A stretch of DNA of 64,000 nt from Saccharothrix sp. ST-888 (GTDB lineage Bacteria > Actinomycetota > Actinomycetes > Streptomycetales > Streptomycetaceae). The stretch covers positions 1 through 64,000 of the forward strand of contig NZ_JYJF01000010.1 in assembly GCF_000955975.1 (NCBI RefSeq), written 5' to 3'. Below the pieces are notes generated by a model. That model was not told the DNA's origin. It did no database searches and was given only the letters and a program-made list of their open reading frames with translations. Each line of letters starts with the position of its first letter. The stretch's first letter is position 1. Shown here in pieces: positions 1 to 8,632 of the stretch. A program made the position numbers and the translations under genes.

Positions 1-1
1 C

Positions 2-700
2 GGACTGGCGGGCATCGCCACGGACTTCGGCGTCTCGGTGGAGGAGCCGGGCCGGGCGGCGGCACCGGCCGCCGCCGCGCCCCCGAAGCCGGTCGTCCCG
101 CCCGCCGCGCCGGGCGCACTGACCAAGGTCACCCTGGACAAGGGCAAGGTCAACCTGGTCAAGGGCGGTTCGGTCTCGCTGGAGAAGAACGGCAAGCCCT
201 TCCTCTCCTCGGTCCGGATGGGCCTCGGCTGGGAGGCCGCCGGGCGCGGCCGCAACATCGACCTGGACGCCTCCTGCATCGCCTTCGACGCCCAGCGGAA
301 CAAGATCGAGACCGCCTGGTTCATGAAGCTGAACGTCTTCAACGGCGCCATCGCCCACTCCGGTGACAGCCTCACCGGCGAGGGCACGGGCGACGACGAG
401 GCGATCACCGTCCACCTGGACGGCCTGCCGCCGGAGGTCTGCGGCCTGGTCTTCGTGGTGAACTCCTTCTCCGGCCAGAAGTTCACCGACGTCAAGAACG
501 CCTACTGCCGTCTGCTGGACGCCGGTTCGGGCCAGGAACTGGTCCGCTTCGACCTCAGCCACGCCGAGGCGAGGACCGGCGTGGTGATGTGCAAGCTGAT
601 CCGCCAGTTCTCCGGCGAGTGGGTGATGACCGCGGTCGGCGAGTACGTCGACGCCAAGACCGCCCGCGCCATGGTCAAGCCTGCGGCCGCCATGCTCTGA
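2..700 (+). CDS. TerD-domain protein, C-terminal part (5' end outside window)
   Basis: The frame is open from the first bases of the window (GLAGIATDFGVSVEEP) and ends at TGA 698-700, so the start lies upstream. After an Ala/Pro-rich linker comes a complete TerD domain. It has the family features MGLGWE, the acidic DLDASC strand, GDSLTGEGTGDDE and a C-terminal FSGEW strand. TerD domains bind calcium and belong to stress and tellurite-resistance systems. The linker suggests another domain precedes it, but that domain cannot be identified here. A strong hairpin follows the stop, so this is the last gene of its transcript. Other TerD/TerC genes occur at 53.4-55.2 kb and at the right edge. Confidence 0.85.
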   Translation, partial: GLAGIATDFGVSVEEPGRAAAPAAAAPPKPVVPPAAPGALTKVTLDKGKVNLVKGGSVSLEKNGKPFLSSVRMGLGWEAAGRGRNIDLDASCIAFDAQRNKIETAWFMKLNVFNGAIAHSGDSLTGEGTGDDEAITVHLDGLPPEVCGLVFVVNSFSGQKFTDVKNAYCRLLDAGSGQELVRFDLSHAEARTGVVMCKLIRQFSGEWVMTAVGEYVDAKTARAMVKPAAAML

Positions 701-712
701 CGGACCGTCCGG

Positions 713-758
713 GGCAGCCTGCCCCCGAGGGGCGCACACCCTTCGGGGGCAGGCTGCC
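713..758 (+). terminator. Rho-independent-like hairpin after the TerD gene
   Basis: A perfect 16-bp inverted repeat (713-728 with 743-758) with a 14-nt loop lies 13 bp after the TerD stop. There is no T-tract, as is common in streptomycetes. Confidence 0.75.
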
Positions 759-811
759 GAGGTGTCGGCTCGGCCACCGTGGGCCTCCGGGGCTCCGACG
801 GCCGAAGAAAC

Positions 812-853
812 ACCGAGGGCGGCCCCCCTGCCATCGGGAATGCCGCCCTCGGT
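812..853 (-). terminator. Hairpin terminator of the proline dehydrogenase gene
   Basis: A perfect 12-bp inverted repeat (812-823 with 842-853) lies just past the stop of the minus-strand gene at 869. With the 713-758 hairpin it separates two convergent genes. Confidence 0.7.
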
Positions 854-868
854 CGTCCAGGGTGTGCG

Positions 869-1798
869 TCAGCCGCGCGTGGCCATCGCACGGAGGAAGA
901 ACGTCAGGTTGGCCGGGCGCTCGGCGAGACGGCGCATGAAGTACCCGTACCACTCCTGCCCGTACGGCAGGTACACGCGCATGGTGTTGCCCGCGTCGGC
1001 CAGCCGCAGCTGCTCCTCCGGGCGGATGCCGAAGAGCATCTGGTACTCGTAGCTGTCCCGGCTGCGGCCGTTCCACTCGGCCAGCTGGCCGGCGATCTTG
1101 ATCATGTTGGGGTCGTGCGAGGCCACCATCGGGTAACCCTCGCCCGCCATCAGGACCTTGAGCGCGCGGACGTAGGCCAGGTCCACCGCGTGCTTGCCCT
1201 GGAAGGCGACCGACTCGGGCTCCTTGTAGGCGCCCTTGCAGATCCGCACCCGCGAGCCGGGACCGGAGAAGTCCCGGCAGTCGGCCTCGGTGCGGCGCAG
1301 GTACGCCTGGAGCACGACGCCCAGCCACGGGAAGTCGGCGCGCAGCTCGCGGGCGATCGCCAGGGTGGAGTCGGTGGTGGTGTGGTCCTCCATGTCCAGG
1401 GTGACCGTGGTGCCGGCCTCCTTGGCCGCCTCGCAGATCCGCCGGGCGTTCTCCAGCGCGATCTTCTCGCCGTCCACCGGCAGGAACTGGCCGACCGCCG
1501 AGAGCTTGACCGAGACCTCGGCGTCGGCGGCGAGGCCGGTCTCCTTGAGGGCGGTGAGCAGGTACTCGTACGCCTTGGCGGTGTCGGCGGCCTGGCTCGC
1601 GTCCTTGGTGTCCTCGCCGAGGTGGTCGAGGGTGACCTTGCGGCCGGTGGCCACCAGATCGTCGGTCGCGGTGACGGCCTGGTCCAGCAGTTCACCGGCG
1701 ACGAAGCGCTCGACTATCGCGTGGGTGGGCGGGAACTTCTCGACGACGGTGCGCACCTGCGGGGAGCGGGAGGCGGCGAGGAGGGCGGAGCGGAGCAT
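869..1798 (-). CDS. Proline dehydrogenase (monofunctional)
   Basis: FAD-dependent oxidation of L-proline to pyrroline-5-carboxylate, the first step of proline catabolism. The product is 309 aa, the usual length of Gram-positive single-domain PRODH proteins rather than fused PutA. Visible family features are the barrel strand DMEDHTTTDST, RICKGAYKE, YQMLFGIRPE near residue 252 and the C-terminal RRLAERPAN near residue 290, which holds the proline-binding arginines. The ATG at 1798 is preceded by AGGAG at good spacing. The next enzyme of the pathway lies upstream on the same strand, separated by 130 bp containing two hairpins. Confidence 0.95.
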   Translation of the reverse strand: MLRSALLAASRSPQVRTVVEKFPPTHAIVERFVAGELLDQAVTATDDLVATGRKVTLDHLGEDTKDASQAADTAKAYEYLLTALKETGLAADAEVSVKLSAVGQFLPVDGEKIALENARRICEAAKEAGTTVTLDMEDHTTTDSTLAIARELRADFPWLGVVLQAYLRRTEADCRDFSGPGSRVRICKGAYKEPESVAFQGKHAVDLAYVRALKVLMAGEGYPMVASHDPNMIKIAGQLAEWNGRSRDSYEYQMLFGIRPEEQLRLADAGNTMRVYLPYGQEWYGYFMRRLAERPANLTFFLRAMATRG

Positions 1799-1840
1799 CG
1801 GTACTCCTGGAGACGGTTCAGCAGGCAGGGGAGAGAGGAG

Positions 1841-1914
1841 CGGGGACGGCGGCCGAGGGTGGGAGGACCGCCGTCCCCGGGGCGGGCCCGGTCGGCTCTT
1901 GGCCGGCCGGGCCC
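1841..1914 (-). terminator. Two tandem hairpins between the two proline-catabolism genes
   Basis: Two inverted repeats, 1841-1852/1868-1879 (12 bp) and 1884-1891/1907-1914 (8 bp), fill the gap between the P5C dehydrogenase stop and the PRODH start. They could partially terminate transcription or stabilise the upstream message, so the two genes need not be made in equal amounts. Confidence 0.5.
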
Positions 1915-1928
1915 AGGATCGGACCTGG

Positions 1929-3557
1929 TCAGCCCATGTGCGGGTAGCGGTAGTCGGTCGGCGGGACGAACGTCTCCTTGATGGAGCGGGTGGACGTCCA
2001 GCGGGTCAGGTTCTGCTTGGCGCCGGCCTTGTCGTTGGTGCCGGAGGCCCGGCCGCCGCCGAAGGGCTGCTGACCGACGACGGCGCCGGTCGGCTTGTCG
2101 TTGATGTAGAAGTTGCCGGCCGCGTTGCGCAGCTTGTGCATGGTGTACTGGACGGCCTCGCGGTCCTGGGCGATGACCGCGCCGGTCAGACCGTACGAGG
2201 AGACCGACTCCATCTGCGTGAGCATCTCGTCGTACTTGTCGTCCTCGTAGACGTACACCGAGAGGATCGGGCCGAAGTACTCGTCCCGGAAGTACTCGGC
2301 GGCCGGGTCCTCGCAGACCAGGACGGTCGGGCGGACGAAGTAGCCGACCGAGTCGTCGTACGTGCCGCCGGCCAGGACCTCGACCTCGGGGTCGGCCTGG
2401 GCGCGGTCGATCGCGGCCTTGTTCTTGGCGAAGGACCGCTCGTCGATGACGGCGCTCATGAAGTTCGCCAGGTCGGTGACGTCACCCATGGTCAGGCCGT
2501 CGACCTCGGCGCGGAACTCGTCCTTGAGCTCGGCCCAGAGCGAGGCCGGGACGTAGGCGCGGGAGAGCGCCGAGCACTTCTGGCCCTGGAACTCGAAGGC
2601 GCCGCGGGTCATCGCGGTCTTCAGCACGCCCTTGTCGGCGGACGGGTGGGCGACCAGGAAGTCCTTGCCGCCGGTCTCGCCGACGATCCGCGGGTAGGTG
2701 CGGTAGCCCGCGATGTTGGTGCCGACCTCGCGCCACAGGTGCTGGAAGGTCGCGGTGGAGCCGGTGAAGTGGATGCCCGCCAGGTCCCGGTGCTTGAGCG
2801 CGACCTCGGAGACGGCCAGGCCGTCACCGGTCACCATGTTGATGACGCCCTTGGGCAGGCCGGCCTCCTCGAAGACCTGCATCAGCAGGTGCGCGGAGAA
2901 CTGCTGGGTCGGGGACGGCTTCCAGAGCACCACGTTGCCCATCAGGGCCGGGGCGGTGGGCAGGTTGGCCGCGATGGCGGTGAAGTTGAAGGGCGTGATC
3001 GCGTAGACGAAGCCCTCCAGCGCGCGGTGGTCGCTGCGGTTCCACACGCCGGGCGAGGAGATCGGCTGCTCGGCGATGATCTGCCGGGCGAAGTGCACGT
3101 TGAAGCGCAGGAAGTCGACCAGCTCGCAGGGGGTGTCGATCTCGGCCTGCTGGGCGGTCTTGGACTGGCCGAGCATGGTCGCGGCGGCCAGCGTCTCGCG
3201 CCACGAACCGGCGATCAGGTCGGCGGCCTTGAGGAAGATCGCGGCGCGCGAGTCGAAGGAGAGCGCCTGCCAGGCCGGGGCGGCGGCCAGCGCAGCGTCG
3301 ATGGCGTCCCGCGCGTCGTCCTGGGTGGCGTTGCGCAGGGTGCCGAGCCGAGCCGCGTGGTTGTGCGGCTGGACGACGTGGATCTCGGAGCCGCCGCCGA
3401 GGCGGCGCTCACCGTTGATCGTCATGGTCAGCTGGATCGGCTCCTGGCCGCCCAGCTCCTTCAGCTTGGCCTCCAGGCGAGCCCGTTCGGGGCTGCCGGG
3501 GGCGTAGCTGTGGACCGGCTCGTTCACCGGCGCGGGGACCTGGGTCACAGCATCCAT
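1929..3557 (-). CDS. pruA: L-glutamate gamma-semialdehyde (P5C) dehydrogenase
   Basis: NAD-dependent oxidation of pyrroline-5-carboxylate/glutamate semialdehyde to glutamate, the second step of proline catabolism. The product is 542 aa and an aldehyde dehydrogenase. The cofactor region FVYAITPFNFTAIAANLPT is near residue 183, the general-base glutamate is in VGETGGKD (E294) and the catalytic cysteine is in FQGQKCSA (C328). The frame stays open further upstream, but ATG 3557 follows a clear AGGAG and gives the family length. It precedes PRODH on the same strand and is divergent from a PucR-type regulator, so the locus is a self-contained proline-utilisation unit. Confidence 0.95.
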   Translation of the reverse strand: MDAVTQVPAPVNEPVHSYAPGSPERARLEAKLKELGGQEPIQLTMTINGERRLGGGSEIHVVQPHNHAARLGTLRNATQDDARDAIDAALAAAPAWQALSFDSRAAIFLKAADLIAGSWRETLAAATMLGQSKTAQQAEIDTPCELVDFLRFNVHFARQIIAEQPISSPGVWNRSDHRALEGFVYAITPFNFTAIAANLPTAPALMGNVVLWKPSPTQQFSAHLLMQVFEEAGLPKGVINMVTGDGLAVSEVALKHRDLAGIHFTGSTATFQHLWREVGTNIAGYRTYPRIVGETGGKDFLVAHPSADKGVLKTAMTRGAFEFQGQKCSALSRAYVPASLWAELKDEFRAEVDGLTMGDVTDLANFMSAVIDERSFAKNKAAIDRAQADPEVEVLAGGTYDDSVGYFVRPTVLVCEDPAAEYFRDEYFGPILSVYVYEDDKYDEMLTQMESVSSYGLTGAVIAQDREAVQYTMHKLRNAAGNFYINDKPTGAVVGQQPFGGGRASGTNDKAGAKQNLTRWTSTRSIKETFVPPTDYRYPHMG

Positions 3558-3668
3558 GGCGCACGCTCTCCTTCTCGTCATGGGAGCCGACGAGGGTCGC
3601 ACGTCGGCCATGGACGAACCGTATTCCCCCAGGCCGGAGCACTTGATTGGCCGGGCGGCTAAAGTCAT

Positions 3669-3692
3669 TCGGACAGAGTTGTCCGACCGGAC
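3669..3692. promoter_or_regulatory. Inverted repeats between pruA and the PucR-type regulator
   Basis: TCGGACA (3669-3675), spacer GAGT, TGTCCGA (3680-3686) is a perfect 7-bp inverted repeat. It overlaps a second one, GTCCG-AC-CGGAC (3681-3692). Both lie in the divergent intergenic region, immediately before the regulator's AAGGAGG. This is a natural operator candidate for the adjacent regulator. The site's function is inferred from position and symmetry only. Confidence 0.5.
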
Positions 3693-3709
3693 GAAGGAGG
3701 GCCGACCGC

Positions 3710-5365
3710 ATGTCAACTCCGCAGGCTCCCTCCCCCGGCTCGCCCCCAGCCGCCGTCTCCGGGCTGCCGCTGCGGCAGCTGCTGATGTCGCTCGGCGAGC
3801 CCCTGGTGGAGCTCCAGGCGGCCCCGGCCGGCCTGGACGTCCCCGTCCGGGACGTGGCGATCCTCGACCCGGAGGACCCGGCCACCGCCGCCCCCGGCGA
3901 ACTCGTCCTGGCGATCGGCGCCCGGGGCCGGGCCGCACTGCCCGCGCTGCGCGCGGCCGGCCGGGCCAGAGCCGCGGCCGTCGCGGTCAAACTGGACGCC
4001 CCCGGCCAGGCGGACGCGCTGCGCGAGGCCGCCACCGATGCGGGGGTGGCGCTGCTCTCGGTCCGCCGGGAGACCCGCTGGGAGCACCTGGACTCCCTCG
4101 CCCGGGCGATCATCGCCGGTCCGGACGCCCCCGAGACCCCCGAGCACAACGCCGGCGACCTCTTCTCGCTCGCCCAGACGGTCTCGGTGCTGACCGGCGG
4201 CATCGTCTCCATCGAGGACACCTCCAGCCGCGTCCTCGCCTACTCGCGCTCCTCCGACTCCGACGAGGTCGACGACCTGCGCAGGCTCTCCATCCTCGGC
4301 TGGCAGGGTCCGGAGCCGTATCTGTCCAAGCTCCGCGAGTGGGGCATCTTCCAGCACCTGCGCAGCTCGGACAGTGTGATCGCGGTCGAGCCGCACCCGG
4401 AGCTGGGCCTGCGCCGACGCCTGGCGATCGGCATCCGCGCGGGTGCCCAGCCGCTCGGCACCATCTGGGTGCAGGAGGGTGCCCAGCCACTCGCCCCATT
4501 GGCCGAACAGGCGCTGGTCGGCGCGGCCCGGGTGGCGGCGGCGCAGCTGGTCCGGCGCAGACGCGAGCTGTCGGCGGACGTCCGGCTGACCCGGACCCTG
4601 CTCACCGGCCTGCTGGAGGGCTCCACCGGGCCGCAGTCGCTGGCCACCCACCTGGGGCTCGAACTGCGCCGCCCGGCCACCGTGCTGGCCTACGCGGCGG
4701 GCTCCCCGGGCGAGGGCCGCAGCCTCGAACTCGCGATGAGCGAGGTCACCGGCCTGATCTCGGTGCACACCGCCGCCCGGCACCGCAGCGCGCTGCTCGC
4801 CCCGATCGAGTCCCGGGTGTACGTCCTGCTCCCCGAGCTGCCCGCCGGACTGCCGATGGCCACCGTGCGCAGCTGGGCCCAGGAGGTGGTGGCCGCCGCC
4901 GGCGAGCACCTGGGGGTGCGGCTGCGGGCGGCGATCGGCTCGACGGTGGACGGCCTGGCGGCGGTACCGGAGTCCCGGGCGCAGGCGGACCGGATCCTGG
5001 ACGCGATGCGCCGCGGCGGGGTCGACCTGGACGTCGCCGCGCTGATCGACGTCCAGGCCGAGGTCCTGGTCAGCGAGGTGCTGGCGCTCCTCCAGGACCG
5101 CCAGGGCCTGCGCGACCCCCGACTGTCGGCGCTCACCGAGTACGACCGCCGGCACGGCACCCGGCTCGCCGAGTCGGTCCTGGCCTGGCTGGACGCCCTC
5201 GGCGAGGTCCGGGTGGCGGCGGACTCCCTGCACATCCACCCCAACACCCTGCGCTACCGGGTCCGCCGTGCCGAGCAGTTGACCGGTATCGACCTCGCCC
5301 AGCCCCAGCAGCGCCTGCTCGCCATGCTCCAACTCCGCCTCCCCGCAGAGGAGTCGGGCCACTGA
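3710..5365 (+). CDS. PucR-family transcriptional regulator, probable proline-catabolism regulator
   Basis: 551-aa CdaR/PucR-type regulator. An N-terminal sensory region (about residues 15-150) is followed by a GAF-like middle part and a GGDEF-like region, with the C-terminal PucR helix-turn-helix near residues 490-545 (AADSLHIHPNTLRYRVRRAEQ). ATG 3710 follows AAGGAGG, and an earlier in-frame start lacks such a site. It is divergent from the proline dehydrogenase pathway. Bacillus subtilis PutR, a PucR-family protein, activates its put operon in response to proline, so the same role is likely here. That assignment is by family and context. Confidence 0.85.
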   Translation: MSTPQAPSPGSPPAAVSGLPLRQLLMSLGEPLVELQAAPAGLDVPVRDVAILDPEDPATAAPGELVLAIGARGRAALPALRAAGRARAAAVAVKLDAPGQADALREAATDAGVALLSVRRETRWEHLDSLARAIIAGPDAPETPEHNAGDLFSLAQTVSVLTGGIVSIEDTSSRVLAYSRSSDSDEVDDLRRLSILGWQGPEPYLSKLREWGIFQHLRSSDSVIAVEPHPELGLRRRLAIGIRAGAQPLGTIWVQEGAQPLAPLAEQALVGAARVAAAQLVRRRRELSADVRLTRTLLTGLLEGSTGPQSLATHLGLELRRPATVLAYAAGSPGEGRSLELAMSEVTGLISVHTAARHRSALLAPIESRVYVLLPELPAGLPMATVRSWAQEVVAAAGEHLGVRLRAAIGSTVDGLAAVPESRAQADRILDAMRRGGVDLDVAALIDVQAEVLVSEVLALLQDRQGLRDPRLSALTEYDRRHGTRLAESVLAWLDALGEVRVAADSLHIHPNTLRYRVRRAEQLTGIDLAQPQQRLLAMLQLRLPAEESGH

Positions 5366-5366
5366 G

Positions 5367-5388
5367 CCGGTCGGTCCGAGCCGACCGG
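5367..5388. terminator. Bidirectional hairpin between convergent genes
   Basis: CCGGTCGG, 6-nt loop, CCGACCGG is a perfect 8-bp stem between the stop of the PucR-type gene and the stop of the convergent PhoX-type gene. Confidence 0.65.
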
Positions 5389-5389
5389 T

Positions 5390-6841
5390 TCAGCCCCGGT
5401 GGCAGCGCTGCCAGGGGCCGGTGATGGCCAGCATGATGCCCGGCTCCTGGATGTTGGCGAACAGCGTGTCCCCGTCCTCGGAGAAGGTCACCCCGGTGAA
5501 CTCGCTGAACTCGGGCTTCTCGGCCGTGCCGAGGTTGAGCTCGTTGCGCGCGATCGGGAACGTCCGCCCGTCGTCGGTGGTGCCGAACAGGTGCTGCACC
5601 CCCTCGCCGTCCTCCGCGATCACCAGTCCGCCGTACGGCGAGACGGTGATGTTGTCGGGGCCGTCGAAGTTGCCGTGGTCGCCCGCCGGGTCGGCGTTGA
5701 CCCCGAGCAGGACCTTGAGGGTGATGGTGCGCCGGCTCGGGTTGTAGAACCAGACCTGGCCGTCGTGCTGCACCGGGCTCTCCGAGCGGGCGAAGCTGGA
5801 GACGAAGTAGCAGCCGCCGTCACCCCACCACATGCCCTCCAGCTTGCGGGCCCTGGTGATCTCGCCGTCCTTGAACTGCTTGCGCACCGAGGTGGTGCGG
5901 GCGTCCCGGTCCGGCACCTTGACCCAGTCCACGCCATAGGTGGTGCCGATCCCGGCCGCCCGGGACAGGTCGTCGACCAGCTTGCCGTGCGAGTCGAAGA
6001 CCTTGAACGCCTCCAGCACACCGGCGTCGGCCGCCAGGGTGCGCAGCCTGCCCTTGCCGTGCCGGAACCCGGCCGGCGGGGTCCAGCGGAACAGCAGGCC
6101 GTTCGGGTTGGACGCGTCCTCGGTCAGGTAGAGGTGGCCCCGGCGCTCGTCCACCACGACGGCCTCGTGCGCGTAGCGGCCGAGGGCCTTGATCGGCCGC
6201 GGGTCGCGGTTGGCGGACTGGTCGTACGGGTCGACCTCGAAGATGTAGCCGTGGTCCCTGGTCATGCCGTTCTGGCCGGCCCGGTCCTCGGTCTCCTCGC
6301 CGCTCAGCCAGGTGCCCCACGGGGTGCGGCCACCGGCGCAGTTGGTGGAGGTGCCGGCGATGCCGACCCACTCGGTGACCTGCCGCCCGTGGTTGCGGAC
6401 CTCCACCACGGTGCAGCCGCCCGCCGCGCCCGGGTCGTAGACGTGGCCCTCCAGCAGCGGCACCGGGTGCGGCCAGTCGGCCCGCGGGCCCTTCAGCTCG
6501 TGGTTGTTGACCAGCAGGGTGCTGCCGTGGTGGCCCGCGAAGGCCGCGGTGCCGTCGTGGTTGCTCGGGGTGGACTCGCCGGTGACCAGCCTGGTCTTCC
6601 CGGTCTGGGTGATCACCCGGTACGAGAAGCCCTTGGGCAGCGCCAGCAGGCCCTTCGGGTCGGCGACCAGCGGGCCGTAGCCGAGAGCGGTCCCGCCTCC
6701 CCGGGCGGCGGCGGCCTCGCCACCGGCCGGAGCGGCGATCGCGCCCGGGGCGGAGGCCAGCACCTCGGCGCTGCCGGCCACGAGCACACCGGCCCCGAGC
6801 AGCGTGGAACGGTGGACGAAGTCCCGTCGGGACAGCGGCAC
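5390..6841 (-). CDS. PhoX-family (DUF839) phosphatase, Tat-exported
   Basis: 483 aa. The N-terminus MPLSRRDFVHRS is a twin-arginine (Tat) motif followed by a hydrophobic stretch and an Ala-rich cleavage region near residue 35, so export in folded form is expected. The body shows PhoX-family features: NNHELKGPR, STNCAGGRTPWGTWLSGEE, a YAHEAVVVDERRGHLYLTED strand and SPYGGLVIAEDGEG. PhoX enzymes are calcium/iron alkaline phosphatases that release phosphate from organic esters. GTG 6841 is chosen because AGGAG lies 8 nt upstream and the Tat motif then sits at residues 4-7. A possible PHO box lies upstream. Catalytic activity is inferred from family. Confidence 0.85.
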   Translation of the reverse strand: MPLSRRDFVHRSTLLGAGVLVAGSAEVLASAPGAIAAPAGGEAAAARGGGTALGYGPLVADPKGLLALPKGFSYRVITQTGKTRLVTGESTPSNHDGTAAFAGHHGSTLLVNNHELKGPRADWPHPVPLLEGHVYDPGAAGGCTVVEVRNHGRQVTEWVGIAGTSTNCAGGRTPWGTWLSGEETEDRAGQNGMTRDHGYIFEVDPYDQSANRDPRPIKALGRYAHEAVVVDERRGHLYLTEDASNPNGLLFRWTPPAGFRHGKGRLRTLAADAGVLEAFKVFDSHGKLVDDLSRAAGIGTTYGVDWVKVPDRDARTTSVRKQFKDGEITRARKLEGMWWGDGGCYFVSSFARSESPVQHDGQVWFYNPSRRTITLKVLLGVNADPAGDHGNFDGPDNITVSPYGGLVIAEDGEGVQHLFGTTDDGRTFPIARNELNLGTAEKPEFSEFTGVTFSEDGDTLFANIQEPGIMLAITGPWQRCHRG

Positions 6842-6932
6842 GGCGGTCACTCCTGAGTGGTGGCGTGGGGTCGCCGCCCGGCCGGCGGCGGCCGGTGGCG
6901 GCGGTGCGACGTCGAGCAGACTCCGCGCCGCC

Positions 6933-6950
6933 GGTGAACCCGGCATGAAT
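6933..6950 (-). promoter_or_regulatory. Possible PHO box upstream of the PhoX-type gene
   Basis: Read on the minus strand, ATTCATG (6950-6944) is followed exactly 11 nt later by GTTCACC (6939-6933). Streptomyces PhoP boxes are direct repeats of 11-nt units with the core GTTCACC. The second unit is perfect and the first matches partly. It lies about 92 bp before the start codon. Low to moderate confidence. Confidence 0.35.
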
Positions 6951-7044
6951 CCGGCCCCACACCCCCATGGCCTTTTGCCAACCGATTCCCTGCACATGAC
7001 TATTGCTTTACCAGGTTTCCCCGGCGCATCATGAAACCGCCCCG

Positions 7045-7118
7045 GGCGCACTGCTCGGACGTGCCCTCGGCGCGGGCACCCGCACGCCCGAGCCGACAGC
7101 GCGTCCGAACAGTGCGCC
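7045..7118 (-). terminator. Long imperfect hairpin between the 425-aa hypothetical gene and the PhoX-type gene
   Basis: 7045-7061 pairs with 7102-7118 (17 bp, one mismatch), with further GC pairing inside the loop (GTGCCC/GGGCAC). It starts 32 bp after the stop of the minus-strand gene at 7150 and is its likely terminator. The rest of the 308-bp gap holds only the possible PHO box and no gene. Confidence 0.6.
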
Positions 7119-7149
7119 GGGGTCCAACCCCCGGGCGCCACCGGCCGGT

Positions 7150-8427
7150 TCAGTGCTGCGTGCGCTCCACCCGCCACTGCTCCCACGCCGTCAGCCAGGC
7201 CTCCTGGGCACCGGTGGCGTTCCGTGTACCGTCCGACCAGATCCGGGTCCAGGCCCGCTGGGCCGGCAGGCTCGGCACCTCGCTCGCGAACGCCGTGTAC
7301 CGGACCACCTCCTCCACCGCGGCCCGGCCCTCCGGGGTGCCGACGGCCCAATCCGCCTGCTGGGCCAGCCTGGTGAGGTGGTTGACCATGGTGGTGATCG
7401 ACTCGCCCGCCTCGTCCCTGCTCTCCGAGGCGAGCTTCATCTGCTGCCGCACGGCGGCCTCCCAGCGGACCGCCGCCGCCTCGCCGCGCGAGCGCCGCGG
7501 CACCCGGGGCGGCCGGTCGTCGCGGATCTGGGCGGCGATCGCGAGCGACTCCCGCACCGCGTGCTCCACCACCGCCCGGTGCGCCTCCAGGCCGACCACG
7601 GGCGGCAGTTCGCGCTCCTCCAGGGCCACCCGGCGGGCCTGCTGGGCGGCCAGCTTCCGCATCAGGTCGGTCCGGCCCAGGATGTAGCGCTCGAAGTCCT
7701 CGATCCGCTTCAGCTCGATACCGCCCGGCGGCACCCCGCGCCCGGTCACCGTGACGGTGATGCCGTCCACCCGCAGACGCCCGGCCCAGACCGGCTTCCG
7801 GCGGCTCTCCGCCGCGCCGCCGCGGGACTCCTCGGCGCCGGGCTCCACTCCGGAGACCGCCTCCGAGACCGCCTCGGCGAGTTCACGGTCCGCGCTCCGG
7901 GCGCGGCCCTCGTCCCTGGCCCGGTCCTCGTGGATCTGGACGGCCCTCGGCTCGCCCTCGACGGTGATCCACTCGCGCAGGGCCCGCACGCTGCCCGGAC
8001 CGTCGCCCTCGTCGATGCCCAACTGCTCGAAGACCCGGTCGCGTTCGTCCTCGACCACGTCCTCCAGCTCCGGCAGCCGGTCGGCATCGGTCCCGGGCCG
8101 GTAGGTGCGGACGGTCACATACGGCCCCTCGGCCGAGCTCCAGTCGCCGGAGCGCACCTCGACCCAGCCCAACTCGCCGCTGCGGAACTCGTACTCGGCC
8201 AGCGCGTCACTGTCCTGGCTGCCCTCCGCCACCTCGGCGTCACCGCTGGACGGCGCACTCTCGCCGCCGGGCGCCGGGTCCGCGCGGTGCACTCCCCCAC
8301 CCCTGGAAGCGCGATCCACCCCGTAGACCGGGAAGTCCGCGTCCCCGAGCACCTGACGGCTGTACTCCTCGTGGTCGGCGTAGAAGTCCTCCGGTCCCTG
8401 GGGCCTGCTCGCGCTCTGCCTCTTCAT
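7150..8427 (-). CDS. Conserved actinobacterial hypothetical protein
   Basis: 425 aa, not recognised. The N-terminus is polar (MKRQSASRPQGPEDFYADHEEY). The middle third is strongly acidic, and the C-terminal half is helical with heptad-like Arg/Glu/Ala patterns (about residues 240-400) that could form a coiled coil. There is no signal peptide or membrane segment. ATG 8427 has only a weak AGG upstream. An in-frame GTG 12 nt earlier is an alternative start. It is transcribed away from the VOC gene. No function is proposed. Confidence 0.7.
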   Translation of the reverse strand: MKRQSASRPQGPEDFYADHEEYSRQVLGDADFPVYGVDRASRGGGVHRADPAPGGESAPSSGDAEVAEGSQDSDALAEYEFRSGELGWVEVRSGDWSSAEGPYVTVRTYRPGTDADRLPELEDVVEDERDRVFEQLGIDEGDGPGSVRALREWITVEGEPRAVQIHEDRARDEGRARSADRELAEAVSEAVSGVEPGAEESRGGAAESRRKPVWAGRLRVDGITVTVTGRGVPPGGIELKRIEDFERYILGRTDLMRKLAAQQARRVALEERELPPVVGLEAHRAVVEHAVRESLAIAAQIRDDRPPRVPRRSRGEAAAVRWEAAVRQQMKLASESRDEAGESITTMVNHLTRLAQQADWAVGTPEGRAAVEEVVRYTAFASEVPSLPAQRAWTRIWSDGTRNATGAQEAWLTAWEQWRVERTQH

Positions 8428-8632
8428 CCTGTGCCGCACCCCCGCGTGTTCGCCTGGCCGTCGGTCCCGGCCACCACTGCTCCGGGCCTGGCCCGGCGCA
8501 CCGGGGCCGCGTCCGCCCCACGATACGTCGGAAGCACCTGCTGGGCCATCAGCTTCCCTCGTACGGTTGTCAGATGGCCCACCCGGCCACGTTCGGGCCG
8601 GATTGTCAGTAGCCTTGCCTACCCTGAGCGGC

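Noticed and set aside
1236..3662. 808-codon plus-strand open frame across the proline genes
   Set aside because: Antisense to PRODH and pruA, which both carry intact active-site motifs. The translated product is low complexity.
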